Origin: Methylomicrobium sp.
Lineage (GTDB): Bacteria; Pseudomonadota; Gammaproteobacteria; Methylococcales; Methylomonadaceae
Direction of reading: 5' to 3'
DNA length: 64,000 nt
NCBI GenBank assembly: GCA_018333785.1
Contig: JAGXSU010000061.1
Location: 37,361-101,360, forward strand
Positions 1 to 8,650 of this stretch are shown here, one piece after another. Every line of letters starts with the position of its first letter. The stretch's first letter is position 1. The notes beneath the pieces were generated by a model, which was given only the letters and a program-made list of their open reading frames with translations, had not been told where the DNA came from and searched no databases. A program made the position numbers and the translations under genes.

Positions 1-105
1 GTAAGCCGCGTTAATGTCGCCTCCGCCAACGGACAGCACGCGACTGACTCTGAACGGCTGGCCAATGGCAGCTTCAAGGTGTTGAGTAATAGGATCCCAA
101 TTCAT
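1..105 (-). CDS. Fructosamine kinase family protein, N-terminal fragment
   Basis: Only the first 35 codons are in the window; the gene runs off the left edge. The visible peptide starts MNWDPITQHLEAAIGQPF and continues to VGGGDINAAY. The glycine-rich VGGGxIN element near residue 30 is typical of the fructosamine-3-kinase/ketosamine kinase family (bacterial YniA type), which phosphorylates sugar adducts on protein amines so that they fall off. The ATG at 105 is the only start seen. Family assignment rests on this short N-terminal match alone. Confidence 0.65.
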   Translation of the reverse strand, partial: MNWDPITQHLEAAIGQPFRVSRVLSVGGGDINAAY

Positions 106-143
106 AAGCTCAGGATTTTTTATCCTCTATTGAGTTTTTAAAG

Positions 144-1229
144 TTAAAGCGCCCTGGCCTTCAAATAAGCCAGTTCTGAAATATCTCCCCAGCGTATGAC
201 TTGTTTTTTAAACGTCATGACCGATTCGAATACTTTTTTAGACGCGGCATCCTTCTCGGCTAGCTCGGCGACGACAACTTCTGAAATACCTTTTAGTGTT
301 TTCAGCACGTCATCCGGCAATGGCAGCACTTTGACGCTGTGTTTGTTAATCAGCGTATCCAAAGCCTGATTATTACGCGCAGTAAATTCAGCAATCATAT
401 CCATATTGGCTGCCTTGCACGCCGTTAACACAATCTGCTGTAAATCTTTGGGCAAGGTGTTAAACGCTTTTTCATTAATCAAGGCCTCAATCGTCGAACC
501 CGGTTCATGCCAACCCGGATAGTAGTAAAATTTGGCGACTTTGTATAAACCAAAAGCCAAATCGTTATAAGGCCCCACCCATTCGGTGGCATCCAACGTA
601 CCTGACTGCATCGCTGTAAACAGTTCTGCGCCCGGCATATTGACCGTAGTGCCTCCGGCCCGGCTCAGCACTTCACCGCCCAATCCGGGAATCCGCATTT
701 TCAAACCCTTGAGGTCATCCACCGTTTTTATTTCGCGGTTGAACCAGCCGGCCATTTGTACACCGGTATTACCGGTAAGGGCCGGAATAATGCCGAAGGG
801 TTTATACAATTCCCGCCATAATTCCAAACCTCCGCCGTAATACAGCCAGGCATTCATTTCCTGCGCAGTCAGGCCAAAGGGCACGGCGGAAAAAAATTGG
901 GCCGCTTCCGATTTGCCTTTCCAGTAATAAGCGCCGGAATGACCCAACTCAGCGGTTCCTTTGGAAACGGCGTCGAACACTTCAAACGCAGGCACCATTT
1001 CAGCGGCGCCGTATACTTTTACCTGTATTCTGCCGCCACTCATTTCACCAATTAAACCGGCCAACAAATTGGCATTCGTTCCCAGTACAGGAAAATTTTT
1101 CGGCCAGGTAGTCACCATTTTCCAATTGAACTCCGCCTGTGCCATTGCGACACGGGGGGCGGAAACCGACACGGCACCTGCCGCCAAGGAGGCTATGCCT
1201 GCCGATTTGATAAAGTTGCGCCTCTTCAT
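144..1229 (-). CDS. TRAP transporter solute-binding protein, DctP/TakP type, Tat-exported
   Basis: About 361 residues. The start at 1229 is chosen because it gives MKRRNFIKSAG, a twin-arginine signal (RRxFxK) followed by a hydrophobic stretch ending AMAQA; an upstream in-frame start at 1292 would bury that signal. The mature part has the DctP-family pattern: an N-terminal TTWPKNFP, a central DATEWVGPYND and PGWHEPG. These resemble TakP-like proteins that bind 2-oxo acids in the periplasm for a sodium-driven TRAP permease; the substrate is inferred from family likeness. No DctQ or DctM membrane subunit is visible here, so it is an orphan within the window. It lies 38 bp downstream of the kinase start on the same strand's upstream side. 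Confidence 0.85.
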   Translation of the reverse strand: MKRRNFIKSAGIASLAAGAVSVSAPRVAMAQAEFNWKMVTTWPKNFPVLGTNANLLAGLIGEMSGGRIQVKVYGAAEMVPAFEVFDAVSKGTAELGHSGAYYWKGKSEAAQFFSAVPFGLTAQEMNAWLYYGGGLELWRELYKPFGIIPALTGNTGVQMAGWFNREIKTVDDLKGLKMRIPGLGGEVLSRAGGTTVNMPGAELFTAMQSGTLDATEWVGPYNDLAFGLYKVAKFYYYPGWHEPGSTIEALINEKAFNTLPKDLQQIVLTACKAANMDMIAEFTARNNQALDTLINKHSVKVLPLPDDVLKTLKGISEVVVAELAEKDAASKKVFESVMTFKKQVIRWGDISELAYLKARAL

Positions 1230-1341
1230 AATGCTACCGTTACTCGTTGATGCGATTGAATTAAAGCCAAAAAGGCCTTGTCTGTCAGGCAATGCGGTTG
1301 ATTTAAGGCCATCGCAATGAATCGATAGGCGATAGTGTAAA

Positions 1342-1392
1342 AGCGGGCCATGCCCATGAGCTAAGGTGATTCAATCGCGGGCATGGCCCGCT
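1342..1392. repeat. REP-like inverted repeat pair
   Basis: AGCGGGCCATGCCC at 1342-1355 is exactly inverted at 1379-1392 (14 of 14), with 23 bases between. The right arm extends on the minus strand as TGTAGGAGCGGGCCATGCCC followed by GCGATT, which has the look of the gammaproteobacterial REP family (a GTAGGAGCGGGC-type head). Paired inverted REPs like this form REPIN units. It lies in the non-coding region between the TRAP protein and aas. Confidence 0.7.
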
Positions 1393-1789
1393 CCTACAAA
1401 ATAACGGCATTGATCTGCCAGTAGCCAGTTGCTTTCGTTATTTGATCCCATTCAATCAGGATTACATTCCTGCTCTTACCATTACAATAAAAATGCAAAA
1501 GCGAGATTTTTGCTTACTTTATCACAAGCCACTCGCTACGCGCGTGATAAGCCTTAAAGTAATGTCAAAAAGGGAATCAAAGCTATCCCGAAGCTCACCT
1601 CTTTAAAACAGTATTTTTTGATTTTGAACACCAGTTTGGCTGCATTTGGTTGAAACGACTCATCGCGATGAATATCCGATAGCGCCTCGTCATTTTAGAA
1701 CATCGTGACTATCCTTGTTCATCGATGGACAGATTCCCTGACAAAAAACGGAATCATCCAAAAAGCTATAATATGCCGGGTTAATTTTT
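1393..1789. other. Intergenic region with no gene seen
   Basis: About 400 bases between the REP-like pair and the aas promoter. No convincing open frame, RNA gene or terminator was recognised. The segment near 1510-1560 has loosely self-complementary TTTATCAC / GTGATAAG pieces but no clean hairpin. Confidence 0.5.
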
Positions 1790-1821
1790 TAATTGAACAT
1801 CGTTCAATTATTGATTATAGT
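1790..1821 (+). promoter_or_regulatory. aas-lplT promoter with overlapping palindromic operator
   Basis: A -35 box TTGAAC (1793-1798), a 17-base spacer and a -10 box TATAGT (1816-1821) lie about 55 bp upstream of the aas start. A perfect palindrome with 9-bp arms and a 3-bp centre (TAATTGAAC, ATC, GTTCAATTA; 1790-1810) covers the -35 box and most of the spacer. A repressor bound there would block RNA polymerase. The TetR-family gene at 5228-5836 is the obvious candidate, by inference from proximity. Confidence 0.65.
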
Positions 1822-1874
1822 TTTCCGGCACTGCGTCTGACAATGTTTGTTAAGATGCCAACAGGAGGAATTTC

Positions 1875-4034
1875 ATGTTAAAAAAAATCTTACGCAAGCT
1901 ATTGACCTTCGTCTACAAAGTCGAAGTCAAGGGTCTTGATAACTATCAGAAAGCGGGCAATCGTGTTCTTATCATATCCAATCACACCTCGTTTCTGGAT
2001 CCTTTGCTGCTGGGGGTATTTCTTCCTGACGACATCACGTTCGCAATCAACACCCAAATTTCGGAACGGTGGTGGTTAAAACCGTTTTTGAAATTATCCC
2101 AAGTGTTTCCGATGGACCCAACGCATCCGTTGTCGCTGAAAGAATTGATAAACCATTTAAAGAAAGACACAAAAACCGTTATCTTCCCTGAAGGCAGAAT
2201 TACCGTTACCGGCTCGCTAATGAAGATTTATGACGGCCCCGGCATGGTTGCCGACAAATCCGATGCGATGATTTTACCGATACGCATCGACGGCGCTGAA
2301 TATACGCATTTTTCCAGACTCAGAAACTCCGTCCGCTTGCGCCTGTTTCCTAAAATCACTATCAGAATTCTTTCGCCCACACACATCAAAGCACCGGACA
2401 GCTTACGCGGTAAAAATCGCCGTAAATTCAGCGGTCATGTTCTGACAGACATCATGACTGAAATGATGTTTGCCACCAGCCATTACCGGCAAACACTTTT
2501 TTCAGGATTGCTGGAAGCTAGAAAAATTCATGGCTGCTCACATACAGTGGCAGAAGATCTGGAGCGCAAGCCCCTGTCTTATGACGCGCTGATTACCCGT
2601 TCTATCCTGATTGGTGATCTGATCCGCGATATCACCCATGAAGGTGAAAATGTCGGTGTATTTTTGCCCAATTCCACTAAAACATTATGCGTTGTTCTGG
2701 GTTTGCAATTGCATGGTCGCACCCCAGCGATGCTCAATTATTCGACCGGCTCGTCCGGCATGTTGTCAGCGTGTAACACCGCCCAGGTAAAAACAGTGCT
2801 GACCTCTCGCCGCTTTATCGAACTGGGCAAATTTCAAAATGAGGCCGATCAATTAAGCCAACAGATGACACTGGTTTACCTGGAAGACATCGCAAGTACG
2901 GTAACCTTATTCACTAAAGCGCAAGCGTATGTCAAATGCAAAACGGCCAGTTACTGGTATAAACACACGCGATACAGTGCGGACAGTCCTGCCGTCATCT
3001 TGTTTACGTCCGGTTCGGAAGGCACCCCCAAAGGCGTGGTTTTATCCCATTCCAATATTTTGGCCAATCATAAGCAAATACAATCGCGGATTAATTTCAA
3101 TGCGCAGGATGTCGTGCTTAATTTTCTGCCGATGTTTCACTCGTTTGGTTTCACCGTCGGCACCATGCTGCCGATCATGAGCGGCATGACGACCTTTTTC
3201 TACCCTTCGCCATTGCATTACGCGGTCATTCCTGAAATTGCTTACGAAATCAACGCAACCATCATGTTCGGCACCAATACATTTCTCTCCGCTTATGGTA
3301 AGAAAGCCCATCCTTATGATTTTTACAGTATTCGCTATGTCGTTGCAGGCGCCGAGAAATTGCAAGAAGGCACGCGTCAATTATGGTCCGATAAATTCGG
3401 CATCCGCATCCTGGAGGGCTACGGCGCAACCGAAACCGCACCGGTAACCTCAGTCAACACGCCCATGGACTGCAAACCGGGCACTGTCGGCCGGATCATG
3501 CCGGACATGGATTATCATTTGGAAGCCATTCCCGGCATCGAAGAAGGCGGCAAACTGCATGTCTCAGGACCGAACATCATGCTGGGCTATTTGCTGGCCG
3601 ATAATCCGGGCACACTCGTTCCGCCCGAGTCGATATACGGCAAGGGCTGGTATGACACCGGCGACATCGTCCATATCGATGAAGAAGGCTTCATCAGCAT
3701 TCGCGGGCGTAGTAAACGTTTCGCCAAGATCGGCGGGGAAATGGTTTCTCTTACCGCGGTCGAGCAACTGGCCTCCAAAGCATGGCCGGGCGCCTTGCAT
3801 GCAGCCGTCAGCATTCCCGACCCCAAAAAAGGCGAGCAGATTCTTTTGTTAACGACGCAAAAAAATGCCGTTATCCAGGACATTGAAGCCGTGGCAACAG
3901 GTGTGGCAAAAATCGCCTTACCCAGGAAAATTTTTATCGTCGATGCTATTCCTGTTATGGCGACCGGAAAAGTGAATTACCCGGCAGTCACTGATCTGGC
4001 TTACCGCATCATCGAATCCAATTCGACACTTTGA
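1875..4034 (+). CDS. aas: Bifunctional 2-acylglycerophosphoethanolamine acyltransferase / acyl-ACP synthetase
   Basis: 719 residues, the same length as E. coli Aas. The N-terminal PlsC acyltransferase domain has the HX4D motif (H37...D42 in NHTSFLD) and FPEGR at 104-108. The C-terminal half is an AMP-forming ligase, with LFTSGSEGTPKG near 376-387, YGATETAP, GWYDTGD near 591 and the terminal ATGKV lysine near 699. It activates fatty acids onto ACP and re-acylates lysophospholipids at the inner face of the cytoplasmic membrane. A strong AGGAGG Shine-Dalgarno sits 7 bases before the ATG. lplT follows after 28 bp, so the two form an operon. Confidence 0.93.
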   Translation: MLKKILRKLLTFVYKVEVKGLDNYQKAGNRVLIISNHTSFLDPLLLGVFLPDDITFAINTQISERWWLKPFLKLSQVFPMDPTHPLSLKELINHLKKDTKTVIFPEGRITVTGSLMKIYDGPGMVADKSDAMILPIRIDGAEYTHFSRLRNSVRLRLFPKITIRILSPTHIKAPDSLRGKNRRKFSGHVLTDIMTEMMFATSHYRQTLFSGLLEARKIHGCSHTVAEDLERKPLSYDALITRSILIGDLIRDITHEGENVGVFLPNSTKTLCVVLGLQLHGRTPAMLNYSTGSSGMLSACNTAQVKTVLTSRRFIELGKFQNEADQLSQQMTLVYLEDIASTVTLFTKAQAYVKCKTASYWYKHTRYSADSPAVILFTSGSEGTPKGVVLSHSNILANHKQIQSRINFNAQDVVLNFLPMFHSFGFTVGTMLPIMSGMTTFFYPSPLHYAVIPEIAYEINATIMFGTNTFLSAYGKKAHPYDFYSIRYVVAGAEKLQEGTRQLWSDKFGIRILEGYGATETAPVTSVNTPMDCKPGTVGRIMPDMDYHLEAIPGIEEGGKLHVSGPNIMLGYLLADNPGTLVPPESIYGKGWYDTGDIVHIDEEGFISIRGRSKRFAKIGGEMVSLTAVEQLASKAWPGALHAAVSIPDPKKGEQILLLTTQKNAVIQDIEAVATGVAKIALPRKIFIVDAIPVMATGKVNYPAVTDLAYRIIESNSTL

Positions 4035-4062
4035 TTTTTCATGTCACCACCGGCACCTCACC

Positions 4063-5217
4063 ATGCATAAACAAATCTATCCTTTGCTGATTGCGCAGTT
4101 TCTTTCGGCATTTGCCGATAATGCGATTTTATTTACTGTCATTGCCATGGTGATGCACTCGACGCAACTGCCAAGCTGGTATGTCCCGGCCCTACAAAGC
4201 GTATTTATTGTTGCCTTCGTGGTATTGGCGCCGTGGGCCGGAAATTTTGCCGATACCCAAGCGAAATCCAGAGTCTTGATCATTGCCAATTTGATTAAAG
4301 CAGCCGGAGCGGGTTTACTGCTATTCAACTTTGAACCGTTGATTGCCTATTGCGTCGTCGGCGCCGGAGCCGCAATCTATAGCCCTGCCAAATACGGTAT
4401 ACTGCCGGAACTGGCCGGTCACGCTCACTTGGTCAAAGCCAACAGCTGGATTGAAGGCTCCACGATTCTGGCCATCCTGACCGGCATGATTGTAGGTGCC
4501 AAAGTAGCTGATTTCTCAACCGTTTGGGCACTAAGCGGCACCATTGCGCTTTTTGTGACCTCTGCACTGGTTACTTTGTGGTTACCTGTCACAACGGCAC
4601 ATCCGAAAATTCCAGGCTCAAAAATCGTGCTGTTCGGCAAACAAATCATCACTTTTTTTGATACGCCCCGGTCGCGGTTTGCCATTCTCGGCGCGTCCAT
4701 GTTCTGGGCAGCAGCAGCAACTTTGCGGGTCATTCTGGTCGCTTGGGCGCCGCTGGTTTTACTCTCAAAAAATGCGACTGAAATCGCCGAACTCACCCTT
4801 TTTCTGGCGATAGGCATTGTTGCCGGTTCGGCCTTGGTTCCCAGGATGATTCCACTGGAACACCTGCGCCGCGCGCGAATTCCGGCCTATTTAATGGCCT
4901 TGTTCATTTTGGGATTAAGTTTCATGGACGGCCTATGGGAATCACGATCCTTTCTTTTCCTGATCGGTATGTCCGGCGGCATGTTTATCGTGCCTGTCAA
5001 TGCCGCGTTGCAAGAAATGGGGCAACAAAGCATAGGCAGCGGCAGCGCGGTGGCCTTACAAGGATTTTTTCAGAATGCAGCCATGCTGCTAGCGGTGGGC
5101 GGTTACACCTATGCCGCCTCTTTGAATGTCAGCCCGATTTTGGCCATGGCCTGGCTGGGTGTACTGGTGTTTATCGTAACGTTTCTTGTGTCTATCCGTT
5201 TGCCTGAGAAAACTTAG
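4063..5217 (+). CDS. lplT: Lysophospholipid transporter LplT (MFS)
   Basis: 384 residues with about twelve hydrophobic segments. It begins MHKQIYPLLIAQFLSAFADNA, the typical LplT opening with the FxDNA element, and has KYGILPEL after the fourth segment as in the family. LplT flips lysophosphatidylethanolamine inward across the inner membrane, where Aas re-acylates it. E. coli encodes lplT directly before aas; here the order is aas then lplT, 28 bp apart. The gene ends 10 bp from the convergent TetR gene. Confidence 0.9.
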   Translation: MHKQIYPLLIAQFLSAFADNAILFTVIAMVMHSTQLPSWYVPALQSVFIVAFVVLAPWAGNFADTQAKSRVLIIANLIKAAGAGLLLFNFEPLIAYCVVGAGAAIYSPAKYGILPELAGHAHLVKANSWIEGSTILAILTGMIVGAKVADFSTVWALSGTIALFVTSALVTLWLPVTTAHPKIPGSKIVLFGKQIITFFDTPRSRFAILGASMFWAAAATLRVILVAWAPLVLLSKNATEIAELTLFLAIGIVAGSALVPRMIPLEHLRRARIPAYLMALFILGLSFMDGLWESRSFLFLIGMSGGMFIVPVNAALQEMGQQSIGSGSAVALQGFFQNAAMLLAVGGYTYAASLNVSPILAMAWLGVLVFIVTFLVSIRLPEKT

Positions 5218-5227
5218 AGGATCGGCC

Positions 5228-5836
5228 TTATTTTACGGCGCTGGCTTCCCAGCCTAATATGAAATTCTCAACCAATAACAACAACGCTTCTTCGGCATCT
5301 TCTACACCCACGGTATCCATTTTACCTGTCAGCGCCAGCAAACAGACGCCATGGATACCACCCCATAAAGCTCTGGCCGCCTGCTTGATCTGATGCTCAG
5401 TCAATCCGGTCGCCATTTGCCGCATAGGTTCTTCCAGAATTTGAAACAGTCTTTCGATTTTAACGGTGTACCAATCCGGCAGTGTTTCGCTTTCCGACAA
5501 CCGATGCTCAAATAACATGGCCCAGCGATTAAAATTCTCACTGGCAAACGTCAAGTAAGCTTTAGCTAATGCGATCACTTTTTGATCCGCTTGCCGTTCC
5601 TGACTATCCAGTGTCAGCGCTTCAGCAATCGCATCCAGGGTTCGTGCCTGAAGGTGCATGATCAGATCGGCCATGTTATCGAAAACCATGTAGACGCTAC
5701 CGACGGTATAGCCGATGTCCATCGCAATTTTGCGAACCTTCAATTCGCCATAACCGTCCTCTATCACAATATTCTCGGCGGCTTTCAACACCATATCTTT
5801 TATTTCTTCCTGACTGTGCTCGCTTCGTCTTGCCAT
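5228..5836 (-). CDS. TetR-family transcriptional regulator
   Basis: 202 residues. The N-terminal 50-60 residues form a TetR helix-turn-helix domain: an AAENIVIEDGYGELKVRKIA helix pair, then GYTVGSVYMVFDNMADLIMH, matching the usual GVxxGxxYxHFxxKxxLxx pattern with Tyr retained. The remaining helical part (WAMLFEHRLSE, ARALWGGIHGVCLLALTG) resembles TetR C-terminal ligand domains of the WHG family. It is convergent with lplT and is the best local candidate for the palindrome at the aas promoter. The ligand is unknown; an acyl or lysophospholipid signal would suit the neighbours. Confidence 0.88.
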   Translation of the reverse strand: MARRSEHSQEEIKDMVLKAAENIVIEDGYGELKVRKIAMDIGYTVGSVYMVFDNMADLIMHLQARTLDAIAEALTLDSQERQADQKVIALAKAYLTFASENFNRWAMLFEHRLSESETLPDWYTVKIERLFQILEEPMRQMATGLTEHQIKQAARALWGGIHGVCLLALTGKMDTVGVEDAEEALLLLVENFILGWEASAVK

Positions 5837-5927
5837 TTCAATACTCTTTTGATTAATTTATTTGAACGCTTCTTAACCATCCACTCCATCACGTCTAGCC
5901 AAGTTGCGGGTAGACCCGTATTTTCCT

Positions 5928-5941
5928 TCTTGAGTTCAAGA
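5928..5941. promoter_or_regulatory. Palindrome upstream of the TetR gene
   Basis: TCTTGA-GT-TCAAGA is a perfect 14-bp palindrome about 92 bp before the TetR start. Its TTGA/TCAA halves echo the TTGAAC/GTTCAA arms of the aas operator but with different spacing. A role in autoregulation is speculative. The rest of 5837-6086 contains no recognised gene. Confidence 0.3.
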
Positions 5942-6086
5942 GTATAGCCAAAGGGCAACTTTTAATCGGTTCAATCAGACAAAATCCAAAGCCCATCAAA
6001 AAAATCAATGATTTTAAATCCTGGATTGAGATCGTTCTGCCAAGACGTCCTTCCTTGATAGTTGCACAATGAATTTTCGCGGCCGC

Positions 6087-7544
6087 TCAACGCTGCAAGC
6101 CTGCCGCCACATCCCTAAACGCCGCCAGCGCTGCTTCCAGATGCTCAATAATTTCCTGCTGCAACACATCCGGCGGCGGCAGATCGTCCAGATTATCCAG
6201 GCTATCGTCCTTGAGCCAGAAAATATCCAGACTGGCCTTGTCTCGGGCGACCAGCTCATCGTAAGCAAAATACTTAAAACGACCGGTTTCCTTGCGTTCA
6301 TGACGGTTTTCAGGATTGTAGCAATCGATGAAATCCCGCAGATCGTCCAGCTTCAGAGTTTTGGTCTTCAGCGTGAAATGTTTGTTGGTGCGCAGGTCAT
6401 AAATCCATACGCCTCGTGTATGCACGTTGCCGTCTTTTGGTTTGGCATCAAAGAACAGCACGTTGGCCTTAACGCCTTGCGCGTAAAAGATGCCGGTGGG
6501 CAGCCGCAGCAACGTATGCACATCGCAGTTTTCCAGTAATTTCTTGCGTATTTTTTCACCCGCCCCGCCTTCAAACAACACGTTATCGGGCAACACTACC
6601 GCCGCTTTACCATCCTGCTTCAAAATGGTGACGATATGCTGTAAAAAATTGAGCTGTTTGTTGGACGTGGTTTCCCAAAAGTCCTGGCGTTCATAGGTCA
6701 ACGCATTCTTGTCTTCCTCACCTTCTTCGTTGGTAATCGTCATGCTGCTTTTCTTACCGAACGGCGGATTGGCCAGCACATAATCGAAGCGCTTGCCGGA
6801 ATCGGCAATCAAAGCATCGGCGCGTTCCACTGCAGGTTCGCCGTCCAGTTCGCCGATGTTATGCAGAAACAGATTCATCAAACACATGCGGCGAGTATTC
6901 GGCACAATTTCGTTACCTTGAAAGGCCTTGTGCCGCAGAAACTCTTTCTGTTTTTTGTCCAGATTGTTGCCTGGCCGGGTCAGCCAATTATAAGCGCCCA
7001 GAAAAAAACCGCCGGTTCCGCAAGCCGGATCGGCAATCGTTTTCATCGGTTCAGGACGCACGCATTCCACCATCGCCTGAATCAAAGCTCGCGGCGTGAA
7101 ATACTGCCCCGCGCCGCTTTTGGTGTCCTCCGCGTTCTTTTGCAGCAATCCCTCGTACAAATCGCCTTTAGTATCGGCATCCATACCCACCCAGCTTTCC
7201 GCATCAATCATCTGGACCAGTCGCGACAGCTTGGCCGGGTCCTGAATCTTGTTTTGAGCCTTAAAGAAAATCGCCCCCAACATGCCCGGACCGTTACCCA
7301 GTGTGTGCAGCGTCGCCAGATAATGCGCTTCCAACGGCTCGCCGGTTTTACTGCGCAATGCCGCCCAATCGTAACCGGCTGGAATATGGGTATCGCGGTT
7401 ATAAGGCTCTTGCGCGTATTCATGCGCCATTTTCAAAAACAGCAGATAAGTCAGTTGCTCCAGATAGTCGCCATAACCGACGCCGTCATCACGCAGGGTA
7501 TGGCAGAAATTCCAGACTTTTTGGACGAGAGAAGAGGTGTTCAT
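6087..7544 (-). CDS. hsdM: Type I restriction-modification DNA methyltransferase subunit HsdM
   Basis: 485 residues. An N-terminal helical HsdM domain (LEQLTYLLFLKMAHE) is followed by the N6-adenine methyltransferase core. Motif I DPACGTGGF is near residues 171-179 and the catalytic motif IV NPPF near 258-261. FTPRALIQAMV just before motif I is also typical. It methylates adenine in the asymmetric target set by HsdS, and with HsdR forms the restriction complex. Its ATG overlaps the stop of the nuclease gene upstream by 4 bp (ATGA), so it is the last gene of the hsd operon. Confidence 0.95.
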   Translation of the reverse strand: MNTSSLVQKVWNFCHTLRDDGVGYGDYLEQLTYLLFLKMAHEYAQEPYNRDTHIPAGYDWAALRSKTGEPLEAHYLATLHTLGNGPGMLGAIFFKAQNKIQDPAKLSRLVQMIDAESWVGMDADTKGDLYEGLLQKNAEDTKSGAGQYFTPRALIQAMVECVRPEPMKTIADPACGTGGFFLGAYNWLTRPGNNLDKKQKEFLRHKAFQGNEIVPNTRRMCLMNLFLHNIGELDGEPAVERADALIADSGKRFDYVLANPPFGKKSSMTITNEEGEEDKNALTYERQDFWETTSNKQLNFLQHIVTILKQDGKAAVVLPDNVLFEGGAGEKIRKKLLENCDVHTLLRLPTGIFYAQGVKANVLFFDAKPKDGNVHTRGVWIYDLRTNKHFTLKTKTLKLDDLRDFIDCYNPENRHERKETGRFKYFAYDELVARDKASLDIFWLKDDSLDNLDDLPPPDVLQQEIIEHLEAALAAFRDVAAGLQR

Positions 7545-8650
7545 GATTCAGGATGTGTCTCGGCAGTGGCATAGCTATTCAGCTCGGCTTCGATGCTCTC
7601 GATGCTGGGCAATGCACTTTGTAAGGTTGTCGGTAATGATCGGGTAAGCTCGTAACTGGCAATCCCAATCGGTTTGTCGATGCCGCGCAAGGCATACTCC
7701 GCCAAAACATTATCTTTATCTTGGCACAGCATCAGGCCAATCGTCGGTGCATCACTGGCATGACGCAAGCTGTCATCAACAACATTGCAATAAAAATTCA
7801 GCTTGCCGGCATATTCCGGCTTAACGTCACCTCGTTTGAGTTCAATCACCAGATAACAGCGCAATTTCAGGTGGTAAAACAAAAGGTCGAGATAAAAATC
7901 CTTATCTCCCACCGTCAAATGATATTGCCGACCGACAAATGCAAATCCCTGGCCCAGTTCCAATAAAAACTTTTCGATATGCGCCACCAAATAGACTTCT
8001 AACTCACGCTCATGGAAACCTGCTTCCAGGGTTAAAAAGTCAAAAATATACGGGTCTTTTAAGGATTGCTGGACTAGATCGGATTGTGGGGATGACAATC
8101 GCTCGGCAAAATTACTGATTAACTGGCCATGGCGATCATGGGCTTGGCCTTTAATTTGTAAGGCCAAGGTATTGCGGCTCCAGCCTTGAACCAAGGTTTG
8201 CCCCAAATACCAGCAGCGCACCTCAAGGTCTTTAATCTTTTCCAGCAGCAGCGCGTGATGTCCCCAAGGTAGTTGCCACAGCACGCTTTCCTGATCGGCA
8301 GTTTTCGCCACAGCCTGTGGCGCTATTTCCACACGGGCCATTTTCGCCACAAGCTGCGGCGAAAAGACCTGTGGCTGCGGATAAGCCCTTGCAAAAGCCA
8401 ACATACGATCCAAATTACGCGCCGAAAAGCCTTTAACCTCCGGTAATTCATTACGAATATCCTGCGCCAAACGCGGAATAATGCCCGCACCCCAACCCGC
8501 TTGAGCTTGTCGTATCTGCAGTGTTTGACCCACATGCCAATAAAGCTGAACCAACTCGGCATTAACCGCCAGCATAGCGCGGTTTTGTGCGGTTTGTATC
8601 TGGGCTTTGATTTCCGACAACAACGCCGGATATTGGCTTAGTTCGGTCAT
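7541..8650 (-). CDS. YhcG/DUF1016-type PD-(D/E)XK nuclease
   Basis: 369 residues. The N-terminal helical half (NAELVQLYWHVGQTL, GFSARNLDRMLAFARAYP, LPWGHHALLLEKIKD, RCWYLGQTLVQGWSRNTLALQI) is the DUF1016 N-terminal domain. The C-terminal half has FVGRQYHLTVGDKDFYLDLLFYHLKLRCYLVIELK, where D...ELK are the nuclease residues. Such proteins often sit inside type I restriction loci; their exact role is not settled. About 28 residues (FSPQLVAKM to ADQESV) look inserted between the YPQPQ and LPWGHH elements and are encoded by palindromic DNA at 8306-8365. It overlaps hsdS and hsdM by 4 bp each. Confidence 0.9.
   Translation of the reverse strand: MTELSQYPALLSEIKAQIQTAQNRAMLAVNAELVQLYWHVGQTLQIRQAQAGWGAGIIPRLAQDIRNELPEVKGFSARNLDRMLAFARAYPQPQVFSPQLVAKMARVEIAPQAVAKTADQESVLWQLPWGHHALLLEKIKDLEVRCWYLGQTLVQGWSRNTLALQIKGQAHDRHGQLISNFAERLSSPQSDLVQQSLKDPYIFDFLTLEAGFHERELEVYLVAHIEKFLLELGQGFAFVGRQYHLTVGDKDFYLDLLFYHLKLRCYLVIELKRGDVKPEYAGKLNFYCNVVDDSLRHASDAPTIGLMLCQDKDNVLAEYALRGIDKPIGIASYELTRSLPTTLQSALPSIESIEAELNSYATAETHPES
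8306..8365. repeat. Palindromic repeats inside the YhcG-type gene
   Basis: Two near-identical direct units, each a hairpin. The first is CGCCACA (8306-8312) and TGTGGCG (8316-8322). The second is TTTTCGCC (8341-8348) and GGCGAAAA (8358-8365). Both start with TTTTCGCCACA. They lie in frame and encode residues that interrupt the conserved DUF1016 domain. Confidence 0.6.

Noticed and set aside
6861..7574. A 237-codon plus-strand frame opposite hsdM
   Set aside because: It is antisense to the methyltransferase core with no ribosome site or family resemblance.
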